Assembly (NCBI GenBank): GCA_963597395.1
Contig: CAVBPX010000035.1
Span: forward strand, 1 to 24,810
DNA length: 24,810 nucleotides
Direction: 5' to 3'
Source: Hallerella sp963597395
Lineage (GTDB): Bacteria; Fibrobacterota; Fibrobacteria; Fibrobacterales; Fibrobacteraceae
Shown: positions 15,246 through 21,559 of the stretch, in pieces
Numbering within the stretch: the stretch's first letter is position 1
How the letters are laid out: each line of letters starts with the position of its first letter
Position numbers and translations under genes: made by a program
Notes under the pieces: generated by a model
Seen by the model: the letters and a program-made list of their open reading frames with translations, nothing else
The model's database searches: none
What the model was told of the DNA's origin: nothing

Positions 15246-15869
15246 TTAAGCTTCGGCTTTTTTCAACAGCCAGATTTCTTCCTTTCCCTTGCGGGCGGGG
15301 ACGCTTTCCTTGGCGGGAATGCGCTCCACGACGTCAAAGATGCCGCCGAGACGCGCCATCAGTTCGCCTTCGGACGTGGAGTGCGGAGGGCCCTGGAACG
15401 TGTTGCCGTTGACGAAGGGGTAGAAAAACGCGATGACGACGCCGTCGTCCTTGAGCATCTTTTGCCAGACTTCGAAGCATTCGTCGCGGCGTCCGGGATG
15501 GATGCCCGTGAACGTGCAATAGTCGTAGATGATGTCGAACTGCTGTCCGCCGCGCTTTGGATCCTTGGGACTGAGCTCAAAAAGGTCGAGGTTTAGCGAC
15601 TTGAAGTTTGGAATCTTGCGGGAGAGCCTGTCGAGTTCATCGACAGCGGTCGGTGCAAAATCCACGGCGAGAACGTCGTGTCCGCGGGTGGCCCAGGCTT
15701 CGGCATCGTATCCGTAGCCTGCTCCGGGGACGAGAACGCTTCCCGTCTGCGGACAGCGCGGATCCTTGAAAAATTCGAGCAGGGCCGGCGTGGCCTTTTT
15801 TAAATTCCAGTAATCCTTGTGTTCTGTATAGAGATTTTCCCAGAACTCAGGCAGATTCTGTGTCAGCAT
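15246..15869 (-). CDS. TPMT-like SAM-dependent methyltransferase
   Basis: This is a 207-residue class I methyltransferase of the thiopurine/thiol S-methyltransferase (TPMT) family. The N-terminal FWENLYTEHKDYWNLKKATPAL, the SAM-binding glycine motif VLVPGAGYGYDA (45-56), the acidic end of strand 2 (VLAVDFAP) and the segment IIYDYCTFTGIHPGRRDECF match the family. The natural substrate cannot be inferred; family members methylate thiols, halides, tellurite/selenite or thiocyanate. The start (ATG 15869) overlaps the end of rlmN by 23 bases, and no later start preserves the N-terminal motif, so translation is probably coupled. Confidence 0.85.
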   Translation of the reverse strand: MLTQNLPEFWENLYTEHKDYWNLKKATPALLEFFKDPRCPQTGSVLVPGAGYGYDAEAWATRGHDVLAVDFAPTAVDELDRLSRKIPNFKSLNLDLFELSPKDPKRGGQQFDIIYDYCTFTGIHPGRRDECFEVWQKMLKDDGVVIAFFYPFVNGNTFQGPPHSTSEGELMARLGGIFDVVERIPAKESVPARKGKEEIWLLKKAEA

Positions 15870-16944
15870 GGGCTTCCTTCTTTTGTTTTTTGTAAGCGAG
15901 CTGTCCGCATGCGGCGAGAATGTCGCGGCCGCGCGGATTTCGGATGGTGATCTGGATATTTGCCGCGCGCACCTTTTCGAGGAATCTTTCCACTTCCTCG
16001 GGTGTGGGGGCTTCGATGTTCGGATCGTCCATCTGGTTCAAAACGATGGCGTTGACCTTGCAACGGCGCGGAGCGCAAATTCGGATGAGTTCCTTGGCTG
16101 CGGAATCCGTGCACGTAACGCCTTTCATCAGCACGAATTCGAACGTGACGTAATTGTCGGTGCGGCGCGTGTATTCGTCGGTCGCCTCGAGGAGCTTTTC
16201 GATGGGCCACGTCCTGTTTACCGGCATGACGGAGCTTCTCGCCTCGTTGTTTGTGCTGTTGAGGCTCACGGCGAGGCAACACGGCGTGTTTCTATCGACC
16301 AGTTCCTTGATTTTCGGGACGACGCCGCTCGTGCTCACGGTCATCTTTTTGCGTCCCAGGTTAAAGAGCTTTTGGTTGTGGAGCGTGCAGCATGTCCGGT
16401 GGACGTTTTCGAGGTTGTTGAGTGGCTCGCCCATTCCCATGAAGATGATATTTGTCACCTGGGCGGGCTTTCCGTCGCAGTCGAGTTCGCCGGTCGATTT
16501 GAGGTATTCGTTTACGCGGATGATTTCTTCGAGAATTTCGCCCGCTTCGAGGTTCCGGATGAATCCCATCTTGGCCGTGCGGCAGAAGGCGCAGTTCATG
16601 GCGCAACCGACTTCCGTGGAGACGCATACGGAATAGCGTCCGTTGGTGGGGATGAGAACCGTTTCGATAAATTGCTCGTCCGCGGTTTCGAAGAGCCACT
16701 TGACGGCCCCGTCAACGGAAACGAGATGTTTGACCTCGGACAGGGAGCGGATGGCGAAGGCCTTTTTGAGCTTTTCGCGCGTCTGCTGCGGAATGTTCGT
16801 CATGTCGTCGTAGCTCGAAACCTGGCGGCAAAAGAGCCAGTTCTCGATTTGATCCGCACGGTAGGTCTTTTCGCAGTTTTCGGCGAGCCATTCCTTGAGT
16901 TCGTCCGCGGTCAGGGACTTGATGTCTTTGTAGTTGTTTTTCAC
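15847..16944 (-). CDS. rlmN: Dual-specificity 23S rRNA/tRNA adenine-C2 methyltransferase RlmN
   Basis: This is a radical-SAM enzyme methylating C2 of A2503 in 23S rRNA and A37 of some tRNAs. Counting from GTG 16944 (365 residues), the FIETVLIP glutamate is E94, the iron-sulfur cysteines of CAMNCAFC are C114, C118 and C121, and the catalytic C-terminal cysteine is C346 (ILAACGQLA). GMGEPLNN and VSTSGVVPKI are present. No ATG start exists. GTG 16944 gives the natural N-terminus MKNNYKDIKSLTADELKEWL; TTG 16962 and TTG 16953 are alternatives. A TATCTTTG box at 16958-16951 overlaps those TTGs, favouring GTG. It is the first gene of the eight-gene minus-strand operon. Confidence 0.93.
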   Translation of the reverse strand: MKNNYKDIKSLTADELKEWLAENCEKTYRADQIENWLFCRQVSSYDDMTNIPQQTREKLKKAFAIRSLSEVKHLVSVDGAVKWLFETADEQFIETVLIPTNGRYSVCVSTEVGCAMNCAFCRTAKMGFIRNLEAGEILEEIIRVNEYLKSTGELDCDGKPAQVTNIIFMGMGEPLNNLENVHRTCCTLHNQKLFNLGRKKMTVSTSGVVPKIKELVDRNTPCCLAVSLNSTNNEARSSVMPVNRTWPIEKLLEATDEYTRRTDNYVTFEFVLMKGVTCTDSAAKELIRICAPRRCKVNAIVLNQMDDPNIEAPTPEEVERFLEKVRAANIQITIRNPRGRDILAACGQLAYKKQKKEAHADTESA

Positions 16945-16950
16945 CGACTG

Positions 16951-16958
16951 CAAAGATA
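16951..16958 (-). promoter_or_regulatory. TAnnTTTG box just before rlmN
   Basis: The minus strand reads TATCTTTG, an exact TAnnTTTG match, ending 6 bases before the GTG at 16944. As the promoter of the operon it would give a leaderless or nearly leaderless rlmN message. No TTG is seen 19-20 bases further upstream. Confidence 0.45.
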
Positions 16959-17036
16959 GCAATTTTTCGCATAAAATGTAAGAAAAAACTTGACGGCAAA
17001 AGGGGTGCGGGCGCTTCGGAATGCCGTCGAACAGGC

Positions 17037-17085
17037 GCCGTTATCCTGGAGTGGAGTGTGGAATGTGGAATGTGGAGTGTGAAGA
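17037..17085. repeat. Dispersed repeat head fused to five heptamers
   Basis: GCCGTTATCCTGGAG (17037-17051) is a variant of the repeat head also at 21 and 17151. Five 7-bp units follow directly at 17051-17085 (GTGGAGT, GTGGAAT twice, GTGGAGT, GTGAAGA), of the same type as the long array at 24488. No ORF is supported in 16963-17418. Confidence 0.75.
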
Positions 17086-17150
17086 GAACGCAGAACCCAG
17101 GAATCAGTTGATTGAAGGAAATAGGACGTTTAACCGAACTTTTCTTTCTG

Positions 17151-17380
17151 GCCGTCATTCTGGAGCGTAGCACCGCATAGCGACCTGTCTGCCGACAGGC
17201 AGGATCTGTAATCAGAACTTAGAACCGAGAGCTTAGTTCAGAGTGGTATGTGGAGAGTGGAGGGTTGGGATACAGATCGCTTCGCGAATCTAAGTTCCAC
17301 GTTCTCTCAACTAAGCTCTGAACTGCGGGCTGGATTCTACCTGCCCGCAGCAGGTCGGTTCTTCGAGCCTCCAGAATGAC
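17151..17380. repeat. Dispersed intergenic repeat, copy B, with inverted ends
   Basis: The head (17151-17167), the 24-base block (17213-17236) and the 42-base block (17289-17330) match copy A at 21-160. Between the last two lie five heptamers at 17236-17270. The element is bounded by a 12-base inverted repeat: GTCATTCTGGAG at 17154-17165 and CTCCAGAATGAC at 17369-17380. Inside are smaller palindromes: CCTGTC (17184) with GACAGG (17194), and CTGCGGGC (17323) with GCCCGCAG (17343). It has no coding capacity. It lies downstream of the penicillin-binding protein gene and upstream of rlmN. Confidence 0.8.
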
Positions 17381-17418
17381 TTCGGACTGTGTATTCTGTC
17401 GGCCTTTCGGCCGAAAAA

Positions 17419-19731
17419 TCAGAACATCTGCCGGGTCTTTTTCTTGGGCGGCGGAGCGTCCTTTTCCTTTTTCGTCTTCGCCTTCATCGAACCTTCGGAA
17501 GATGTCTTGCTCGAAAAGAGGGTCGCGTTGTCCGCCGATTTCCTTGTCGAAAAATGGTTTCCGTCGCAGGTCTCTTCGGGAACGTGTCCCGAGGAATAGA
17601 GACAGTAGGTGGTCGCTCCGCAAAATTCGCCGGCGAGCTTTCCCGTGTTGTTGCAAACCTTTCGGCTTTCGACTCCGGCGGGCCTTGAAAATCCGCGGAC
17701 AGGATGGTCCTTGTGAAGCTCCTTCATCACCTCGATCCACGCGGGAAGCGGATCTTCGGAACCCGTATGTCCCGGGCCCATCGGCGCGGGGGAGTCCGTC
17801 CCCACCCAGATGCCGAGCGTGTAGTAGGCCGTAAATCCGATGTACCAGGCGTCCGCGTAGTTGTTCGTCGTCCCGGTCTTTCCACCGCTCGGGTGACGGA
17901 AACCGCTCGCTCCGACGCGGGCCGCCGTCCCGTGGAGGTTTACGTCCTTCAGCATATCGACCATGATAAAGGCGCTCGCCGGCTTGAGCACCGTGTGCTT
18001 TTCGCCCTTGTGACGCTCGATGGTGCGGCCGTTCTTGTCGGCGATGGAGTCTATCATGTAGGGCTCGATGCGGACGCCGCCGTTCGGAAATACCGTGTAG
18101 GCGGACGTCATTTCCCAGAGCGTGCTTCCGATGGATCCGAGGGCGAGGCTCGGCACGGGCTGGAGCGGCGCTTTCCGTATTCCGAATTTTCGGGCATAGT
18201 TCACGACGTTCGGAAGCCCGTATTTGATGCCGGTGAGAACCGCGGGCAGGTTCATCGAACGGTAAAGCGCGCGCCGCAAGGTCATCATCCCTTCGAATTC
18301 CTTTTCGAAGTTTGCGGGCCGCCACGTCTTGGACGGATCCGTTTCATCCTCGATGGTCACGGGCTGGTCGTTAATCGAATCGCACGGGGAGGCTCCCGCT
18401 TCGACCGCCGTTGCATAGACGATAGGCTTGAAGGAAGATCCGGGTTGCCGCAAGGATTGCACCGCCCGGTTCCAGCGCGACTCGTTAAAGTCGTTTCCGC
18501 CCACCATGGCGCGAATCGCGCCCGTTCCGTTCTCAATTAGAATCATCGCCATTTGCGGAGCGTGATACCGGGACGAATCCGGGAACTTCCACTTGGTCGG
18601 GTCCTGAGCCGTATCCTTTGCGAGGTAGTCCTTTTTGAACAGCGCATAGATGCTGTCGAAGTGGGCGACGACCGAGTCCGCCGGAAGGTCGTATTTGGCG
18701 GAAAGTCCGAGCTTCCAGACCGCGCGCTGCTGAATCCTTTTCCGGATGCGTTCGATGTGGCGCTTTTCCACGTCCTCGGCAAAGGCCTGAATGTTCGGAT
18801 CGATTGTGCTGTAAATGTTCACGCCGTCCGCATACAGCGATTTTTGCCCATACTTGTTTTCCATGAACTTCCGGATTTCTTCGTAGTAGTAAAGTCCGGA
18901 ACCGTTTCCCACCTGATGCTTCACCGTTTCGAGCGGAAACTCCAGGTAGCGCTTATAGTCTTCCTTCGAAATGTACCCCGCGTCGTACATCGCATAAAGA
19001 ACCGTGTTCCGCCGCTCGAGCGCGGCCTTGGGATGCCTGTCGGGACGGTAGCCTTCCGGCCGCTGGAGCATGCCCGCGAGAATCGCGTATTGCGGAATGT
19101 CGAGCGAGTCGAGGGGCTTTCCAAAGTAAAATTCGCTCGCGGCCTCAAAACCGTAGTTTCCGCCGCCGAGATAGACTTCGTTCATGTAGAATTCGAGAAT
19201 TTCGCGCTTGGTGTAGGTCTGCTCAATGCGGACGGCGGTCATCGCCTCCTTGATTTTGCGCGAAATCTTGCGCTCGGGCGAAAGGAAAAGGAGCTTTGAA
19301 AGCTGCTGTGTCAGGGTCGATGCCCCGCGAATCTTGTCTCCGCGGGTGACGGACTGGATAACGGCCTTCGGAATGGCGAGAATGTTCATCCCCCAGTGGC
19401 GGTAGAAGTCCCTGTCCTCCGTCGCCATCACCGCGTTCACGGCCATTTCCGGAATGGAATCGATGGGTGTCCAGACGCGGCGTTCCACAAAGAACTCGTG
19501 CACGGGAATGCTGTCCTTGTCATAGACCGTCGTCACGAGCTTCGGATCGATGTTCTCCAGTTGCGAAAGGGAAGGAAGTGTCGGTACGAGGCTCGAAAAA
19601 TAGAGGTAAATTGCGATGAAAACCGCAAGGCACGGAACGAGGAAGATTCCGAACCAAAAAAGGACCTTTTTCCCGGGCCGCGGGAAAACATTCGAAACGG
19701 CGCAAAGCGCCTTATGGAAAAAATCGTTCAT
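17419..19731 (-). CDS. Class A penicillin-binding protein (PBP1A type)
   Basis: This is a 770-residue bifunctional peptidoglycan synthase anchored in the inner membrane. A cytoplasmic N-terminus is followed by one membrane segment at about 23-47. The glycosyltransferase (GT51) domain has the catalytic E105 in ATEDRDFYRHWG, RGASTLTQQLSKLL at 135-148 and the second glutamate region RKIKEAM. The transpeptidase has SxxK at S432 (GSSFKP), SxN at 492-494 (SMN) and KTG at 618-620 (GGKTGTTNNYADAWYIG). The C-terminus has four cysteines in the spacing common in PBP1A, then a lysine/proline-rich tail. ATG 19731 leads straight into the N-terminal segment. It is monocistronic and divergent from the lipoprotein gene at 19821. 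The 3' side is repeat DNA without a convincing terminator. Confidence 0.95.
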   Translation of the reverse strand: MNDFFHKALCAVSNVFPRPGKKVLFWFGIFLVPCLAVFIAIYLYFSSLVPTLPSLSQLENIDPKLVTTVYDKDSIPVHEFFVERRVWTPIDSIPEMAVNAVMATEDRDFYRHWGMNILAIPKAVIQSVTRGDKIRGASTLTQQLSKLLFLSPERKISRKIKEAMTAVRIEQTYTKREILEFYMNEVYLGGGNYGFEAASEFYFGKPLDSLDIPQYAILAGMLQRPEGYRPDRHPKAALERRNTVLYAMYDAGYISKEDYKRYLEFPLETVKHQVGNGSGLYYYEEIRKFMENKYGQKSLYADGVNIYSTIDPNIQAFAEDVEKRHIERIRKRIQQRAVWKLGLSAKYDLPADSVVAHFDSIYALFKKDYLAKDTAQDPTKWKFPDSSRYHAPQMAMILIENGTGAIRAMVGGNDFNESRWNRAVQSLRQPGSSFKPIVYATAVEAGASPCDSINDQPVTIEDETDPSKTWRPANFEKEFEGMMTLRRALYRSMNLPAVLTGIKYGLPNVVNYARKFGIRKAPLQPVPSLALGSIGSTLWEMTSAYTVFPNGGVRIEPYMIDSIADKNGRTIERHKGEKHTVLKPASAFIMVDMLKDVNLHGTAARVGASGFRHPSGGKTGTTNNYADAWYIGFTAYYTLGIWVGTDSPAPMGPGHTGSEDPLPAWIEVMKELHKDHPVRGFSRPAGVESRKVCNNTGKLAGEFCGATTYCLYSSGHVPEETCDGNHFSTRKSADNATLFSSKTSSEGSMKAKTKKEKDAPPPKKKTRQMF

Positions 19732-19774
19732 TTAATCACACTCGTTTGGAAGGGTGCTGGCGAAAAGTGTCGAT

Positions 19775-19788
19775 AAAATGTAACTTTA
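19775..19788. promoter_or_regulatory. Overlapping divergent TAnnTTT boxes
   Basis: On the minus strand TACATTTT (19782-19775) lies 43 bases before the penicillin-binding protein start. On the plus strand TAACTTTA (19781-19788) lies 32 bases before the lipoprotein start. The two boxes share two bases, so the two promoters would compete for polymerase. The minus-strand box is the weaker match. Confidence 0.4.
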
Positions 19789-19820
19789 TACGGAACGAAA
19801 ATTCAGATGGAGTTTCAGAA

Positions 19821-20729
19821 ATGCGCGTTTTCAAGGTATTGCTCTCTTCCGCGATGGTCCTTTCGCTCGGCGGCTTTGTCGCCTGCGGATCCGTCGATCA
19901 CGATCCGCCAAAGCTCAAGAGCGTCTTCGGGAGCGTCTCCCCGATGGACACGCTCGTCGCGGTCTTCGACAAGAACATCGACGACTTTGACGATTCCCTC
20001 GTCACGTCGAACGTACCGATTACGGTCGTCAAACAGAAAAAGTCCAAAATCTTTATCATCGGAGCGACCGACACCGTGGCCGGGATTCCGCGCTTTGAAC
20101 CGTCGAGCGACTACGACACGCTTACGTTCAAGGGCCTCTCGGACGAGGACGGCAATGTTTCCAAGGTCGAAAAGGTGACGTTCTCCACGTATCCGTTCCT
20201 CGATAACGACGAATACGAGCTCGACAAGGAAGGCAGCTGCTTTTCGAACAAGACTCCCAAAAACGCGGAAGAACTCGCGGACGCGTCCAAGTTCTTCAAC
20301 GGGGCAAAGCTCTCGAAAGGCGTCACCGTGACGGGAATTCTCGCGGGCCAATACAGCCGGGACTGCGAGGACGACGCGGACACCTACCGGATAGAGCTTC
20401 AAAAGTACGACACGGTCTCCGTCTCCCTCGAAGGATATGAAACCGGCGCGCCTCTTCTCCTTGCCGTGCTGGGCCCTGCCAAGCGGTCGGACGCGCCTTC
20501 CTTCTGCAAGCTCAACAACCAGGAATTTGTCACGGTCGATGCCGGAACGGGCAAAAAGGTCGCCCCGATAGACACGTCCTTTGGCGTGGGCGACATCCAC
20601 GAATGCGGGACGACGACCATTACCGACAACCTGGCCTACTACATCCAGGTCCGCTTCTCGGAAAACCTCAAGACGAGTGAACAGGTTCCGCAGGCTTATA
20701 AGCTCACCGTCTCCATTAAAAAACAGTGA
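19821..20729 (+). CDS. Lipoprotein with PPC-like C-terminal domain, function unknown
   Basis: This is a 302-residue predicted lipoprotein. A signal peptide with lipobox FVAC puts the lipidated cysteine at 22, followed by GSVDHD. Residues about 30-130 look like an Ig-like beta domain (SVSPMDTLVAVFDKNIDDFD and following), and residues about 170-300 like a bacterial pre-peptidase C-terminal (PPC) domain: VTVTGILAGQY, DDADTYRIELQKYDTVSVSL, APLLLAVLGPA, AYYIQVRFSE, YKLTVSI. Several cysteines in the second half may form disulfides. It resembles no characterised protein that I can name. ATG 19821 is preferred over an upstream in-frame ATG at 19746 because GGAG (19809-19812) is 8 bases upstream and the protein then begins with the signal peptide. 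It has its own promoter, is divergent from the penicillin-binding protein gene and is followed by the tRNA-Arg promoter. Confidence 0.75.
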   Translation: MRVFKVLLSSAMVLSLGGFVACGSVDHDPPKLKSVFGSVSPMDTLVAVFDKNIDDFDDSLVTSNVPITVVKQKKSKIFIIGATDTVAGIPRFEPSSDYDTLTFKGLSDEDGNVSKVEKVTFSTYPFLDNDEYELDKEGSCFSNKTPKNAEELADASKFFNGAKLSKGVTVTGILAGQYSRDCEDDADTYRIELQKYDTVSVSLEGYETGAPLLLAVLGPAKRSDAPSFCKLNNQEFVTVDAGTGKKVAPIDTSFGVGDIHECGTTTITDNLAYYIQVRFSENLKTSEQVPQAYKLTVSIKKQ

Positions 20730-20778
20730 TTCTGTTGCGTTTTGCCCAAAAATTTTGAAAAATTCCGCCGAAAAACCC

Positions 20779-20808
20779 TTGACAGAATTTTTCAAAGTTC
20801 TATATTTG
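20779..20808 (+). promoter_or_regulatory. Promoter of tRNA-Arg
   Basis: TTGACA at 20779-20784 and TATATTTG at 20801-20808 are separated by 16 bases; counted as TTG-N19-TAnnTTTG it also fits the Bacteroidota form exactly. The box ends 12 bases before the mature tRNA 5' end. This is the best promoter match in the window. Confidence 0.8.
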
Positions 20809-21400
20809 GGATACCCCAATGCGAATGTGGCGTAACTGGATAGCGCAACTGGCTACGAACCAGTAGGTTGCAGGTTCGAGTCCTGCCACTCGCACGAAAG
20901 CTCCGAGAGATTCTCCCGGAGCTTTTTTGTGTTTCGCGGGTGCCTTTGCTATTTCGCCCGGCCGCTTCCCGGCGATTTTCGAAAAAGGCTTTGCGGCGCA
21001 GCTCTCCGACAAGGGTCTCGAACAGGAAAGTGTTCTCGTTGGGCATTTCGCTCTTCCTTTGGGCGGAATAAACCTTGTTTACAAGTTCTCCAAAGCGGGC
21101 GTTTTGCAAAAGCTTGTGTGCGTTTCCGCATTTTCCGACGTGGAAGTTCTTTCCGCAATGGGGGCGCCGGACCAGCGCACCGTAACGTCCGGAGAGCGGG
21201 GAACCGCAAAAGGAGACGACGAATCCCGTCCCTCCGCAGTCGCACTTGGATTGAAACATCGGGTCGTTCCAAAGTTTGAATAGCGCGCCGATGGAAACGG
21301 GGACGGGCGTGCCCGAAAGAATGCGGTAGAGAAAGTCGATGGGGACTTTCCGGCTTGTGACCGGCAGTTTGAAAAGGGTCATGTAATGAATCGGCTTCAT
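20792..21400 (-). CDS. Cysteine-rich (zinc-ribbon-like) protein, C-terminus reads through tRNA antisense
   Basis: This is a 202-residue ORF of unknown function. It begins MKPIHYMTLFKLPVTSRKVP and carries cysteines at 53, 55, 65, 82 and 91 (CDCGG, SFCGSP, HCGK, GKCG), a spacing suggestive of a zinc ribbon. Codon choice from 21400 to about 20950 resembles that of the confident genes (many TTC, AAC, GAC, AAG). No stop occurs before the frame enters the antisense of the tRNA terminator (residues about 158-168) and of tRNA-Arg (about 170-194). The peptide SGRTRTCNLLVRSQ there is a known artefact of translating tRNA antisense. The native end may have been lost, or the gene is degraded. It starts at ATG 21400; TTG 21406 is an alternative. 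No promoter or clear ribosome site was recognised. Confidence 0.45.
   Translation of the reverse strand: MKPIHYMTLFKLPVTSRKVPIDFLYRILSGTPVPVSIGALFKLWNDPMFQSKCDCGGTGFVVSFCGSPLSGRYGALVRRPHCGKNFHVGKCGNAHKLLQNARFGELVNKVYSAQRKSEMPNENTFLFETLVGELRRKAFFENRREAAGRNSKGTRETQKSSGRISRSFRASGRTRTCNLLVRSQLRYPVTPHSHWGIPNIEL
20821..20894 (+). tRNA. tRNA-Arg (anticodon ACG)
   Basis: The 74-base gene folds as a cloverleaf. The acceptor pairs 20821-20827 with 20887-20893 and has discriminator A at 20894. The D arm is GCGT/GCGC, and the anticodon stem ACTGG/CCAGT has loop CTACGAA, giving anticodon ACG, which reads CGN arginine codons once A34 becomes inosine. The variable loop is AGGTT, and the T arm is GCAGG/CCTGC with loop TTCGAGT. 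The acceptor stem has one A-C mismatch at pair 5-68. CCA is not encoded. A promoter lies upstream and a terminator directly downstream. Confidence 0.96.
20897..20928 (+). terminator. Intrinsic terminator after tRNA-Arg
   Basis: AAAGCTCCG (20897-20905) pairs perfectly with CGGAGCTTT (20917-20925), and a run of six Ts ends at 20928. It starts three bases after the tRNA. Confidence 0.92.
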
Positions 21401-21504
21401 GCTCAACTTTTTACAAAAGGTCCCCCTCTAAAATTCCAAAATATTCCTCCCTTGCTGGTCTCACTCAAATTTTCTTTACCAAAGCAATTTTTAGAGGTTT
21501 CACC

Positions 21505-21533
21505 AAAAAAGTCCGGCGCAAGGCCGGACTTTT
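21505..21533 (-). terminator. Intrinsic terminator after the GH2 gene
   Basis: AAAAGTCCGGC (21507-21517) pairs perfectly with GCCGGACTTTT (21523-21533) around a 5-base loop. Read on the minus strand it is followed by six Ts (21510-21505). It lies 26 bases after the GH2 stop. The rest of 21401-21504 holds nothing recognisable. Confidence 0.9.
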
Positions 21534-21559
21534 GTGAAATTTTGAAAGACTGCTTAAGA

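Noticed and set aside
15868..16959. Open frame of 363 codons on the plus strand, antisense to rlmN
   Set aside because: It lies entirely opposite rlmN, whose iron-sulfur and catalytic motifs are intact; the antisense product has no recognisable feature.
17399..17414. Terminator for the penicillin-binding protein gene (TCGGCC/GGCCGA hairpin)
   Set aside because: On the minus strand the T run comes before the hairpin, not after it, so it does not fit an intrinsic terminator for that gene.
16963..17418. Small RNA or short gene in the 456-base gap
   Set aside because: Short frames here encode only translated repeat sequence, and the palindromes belong to the dispersed element; no known RNA family features were recognised.
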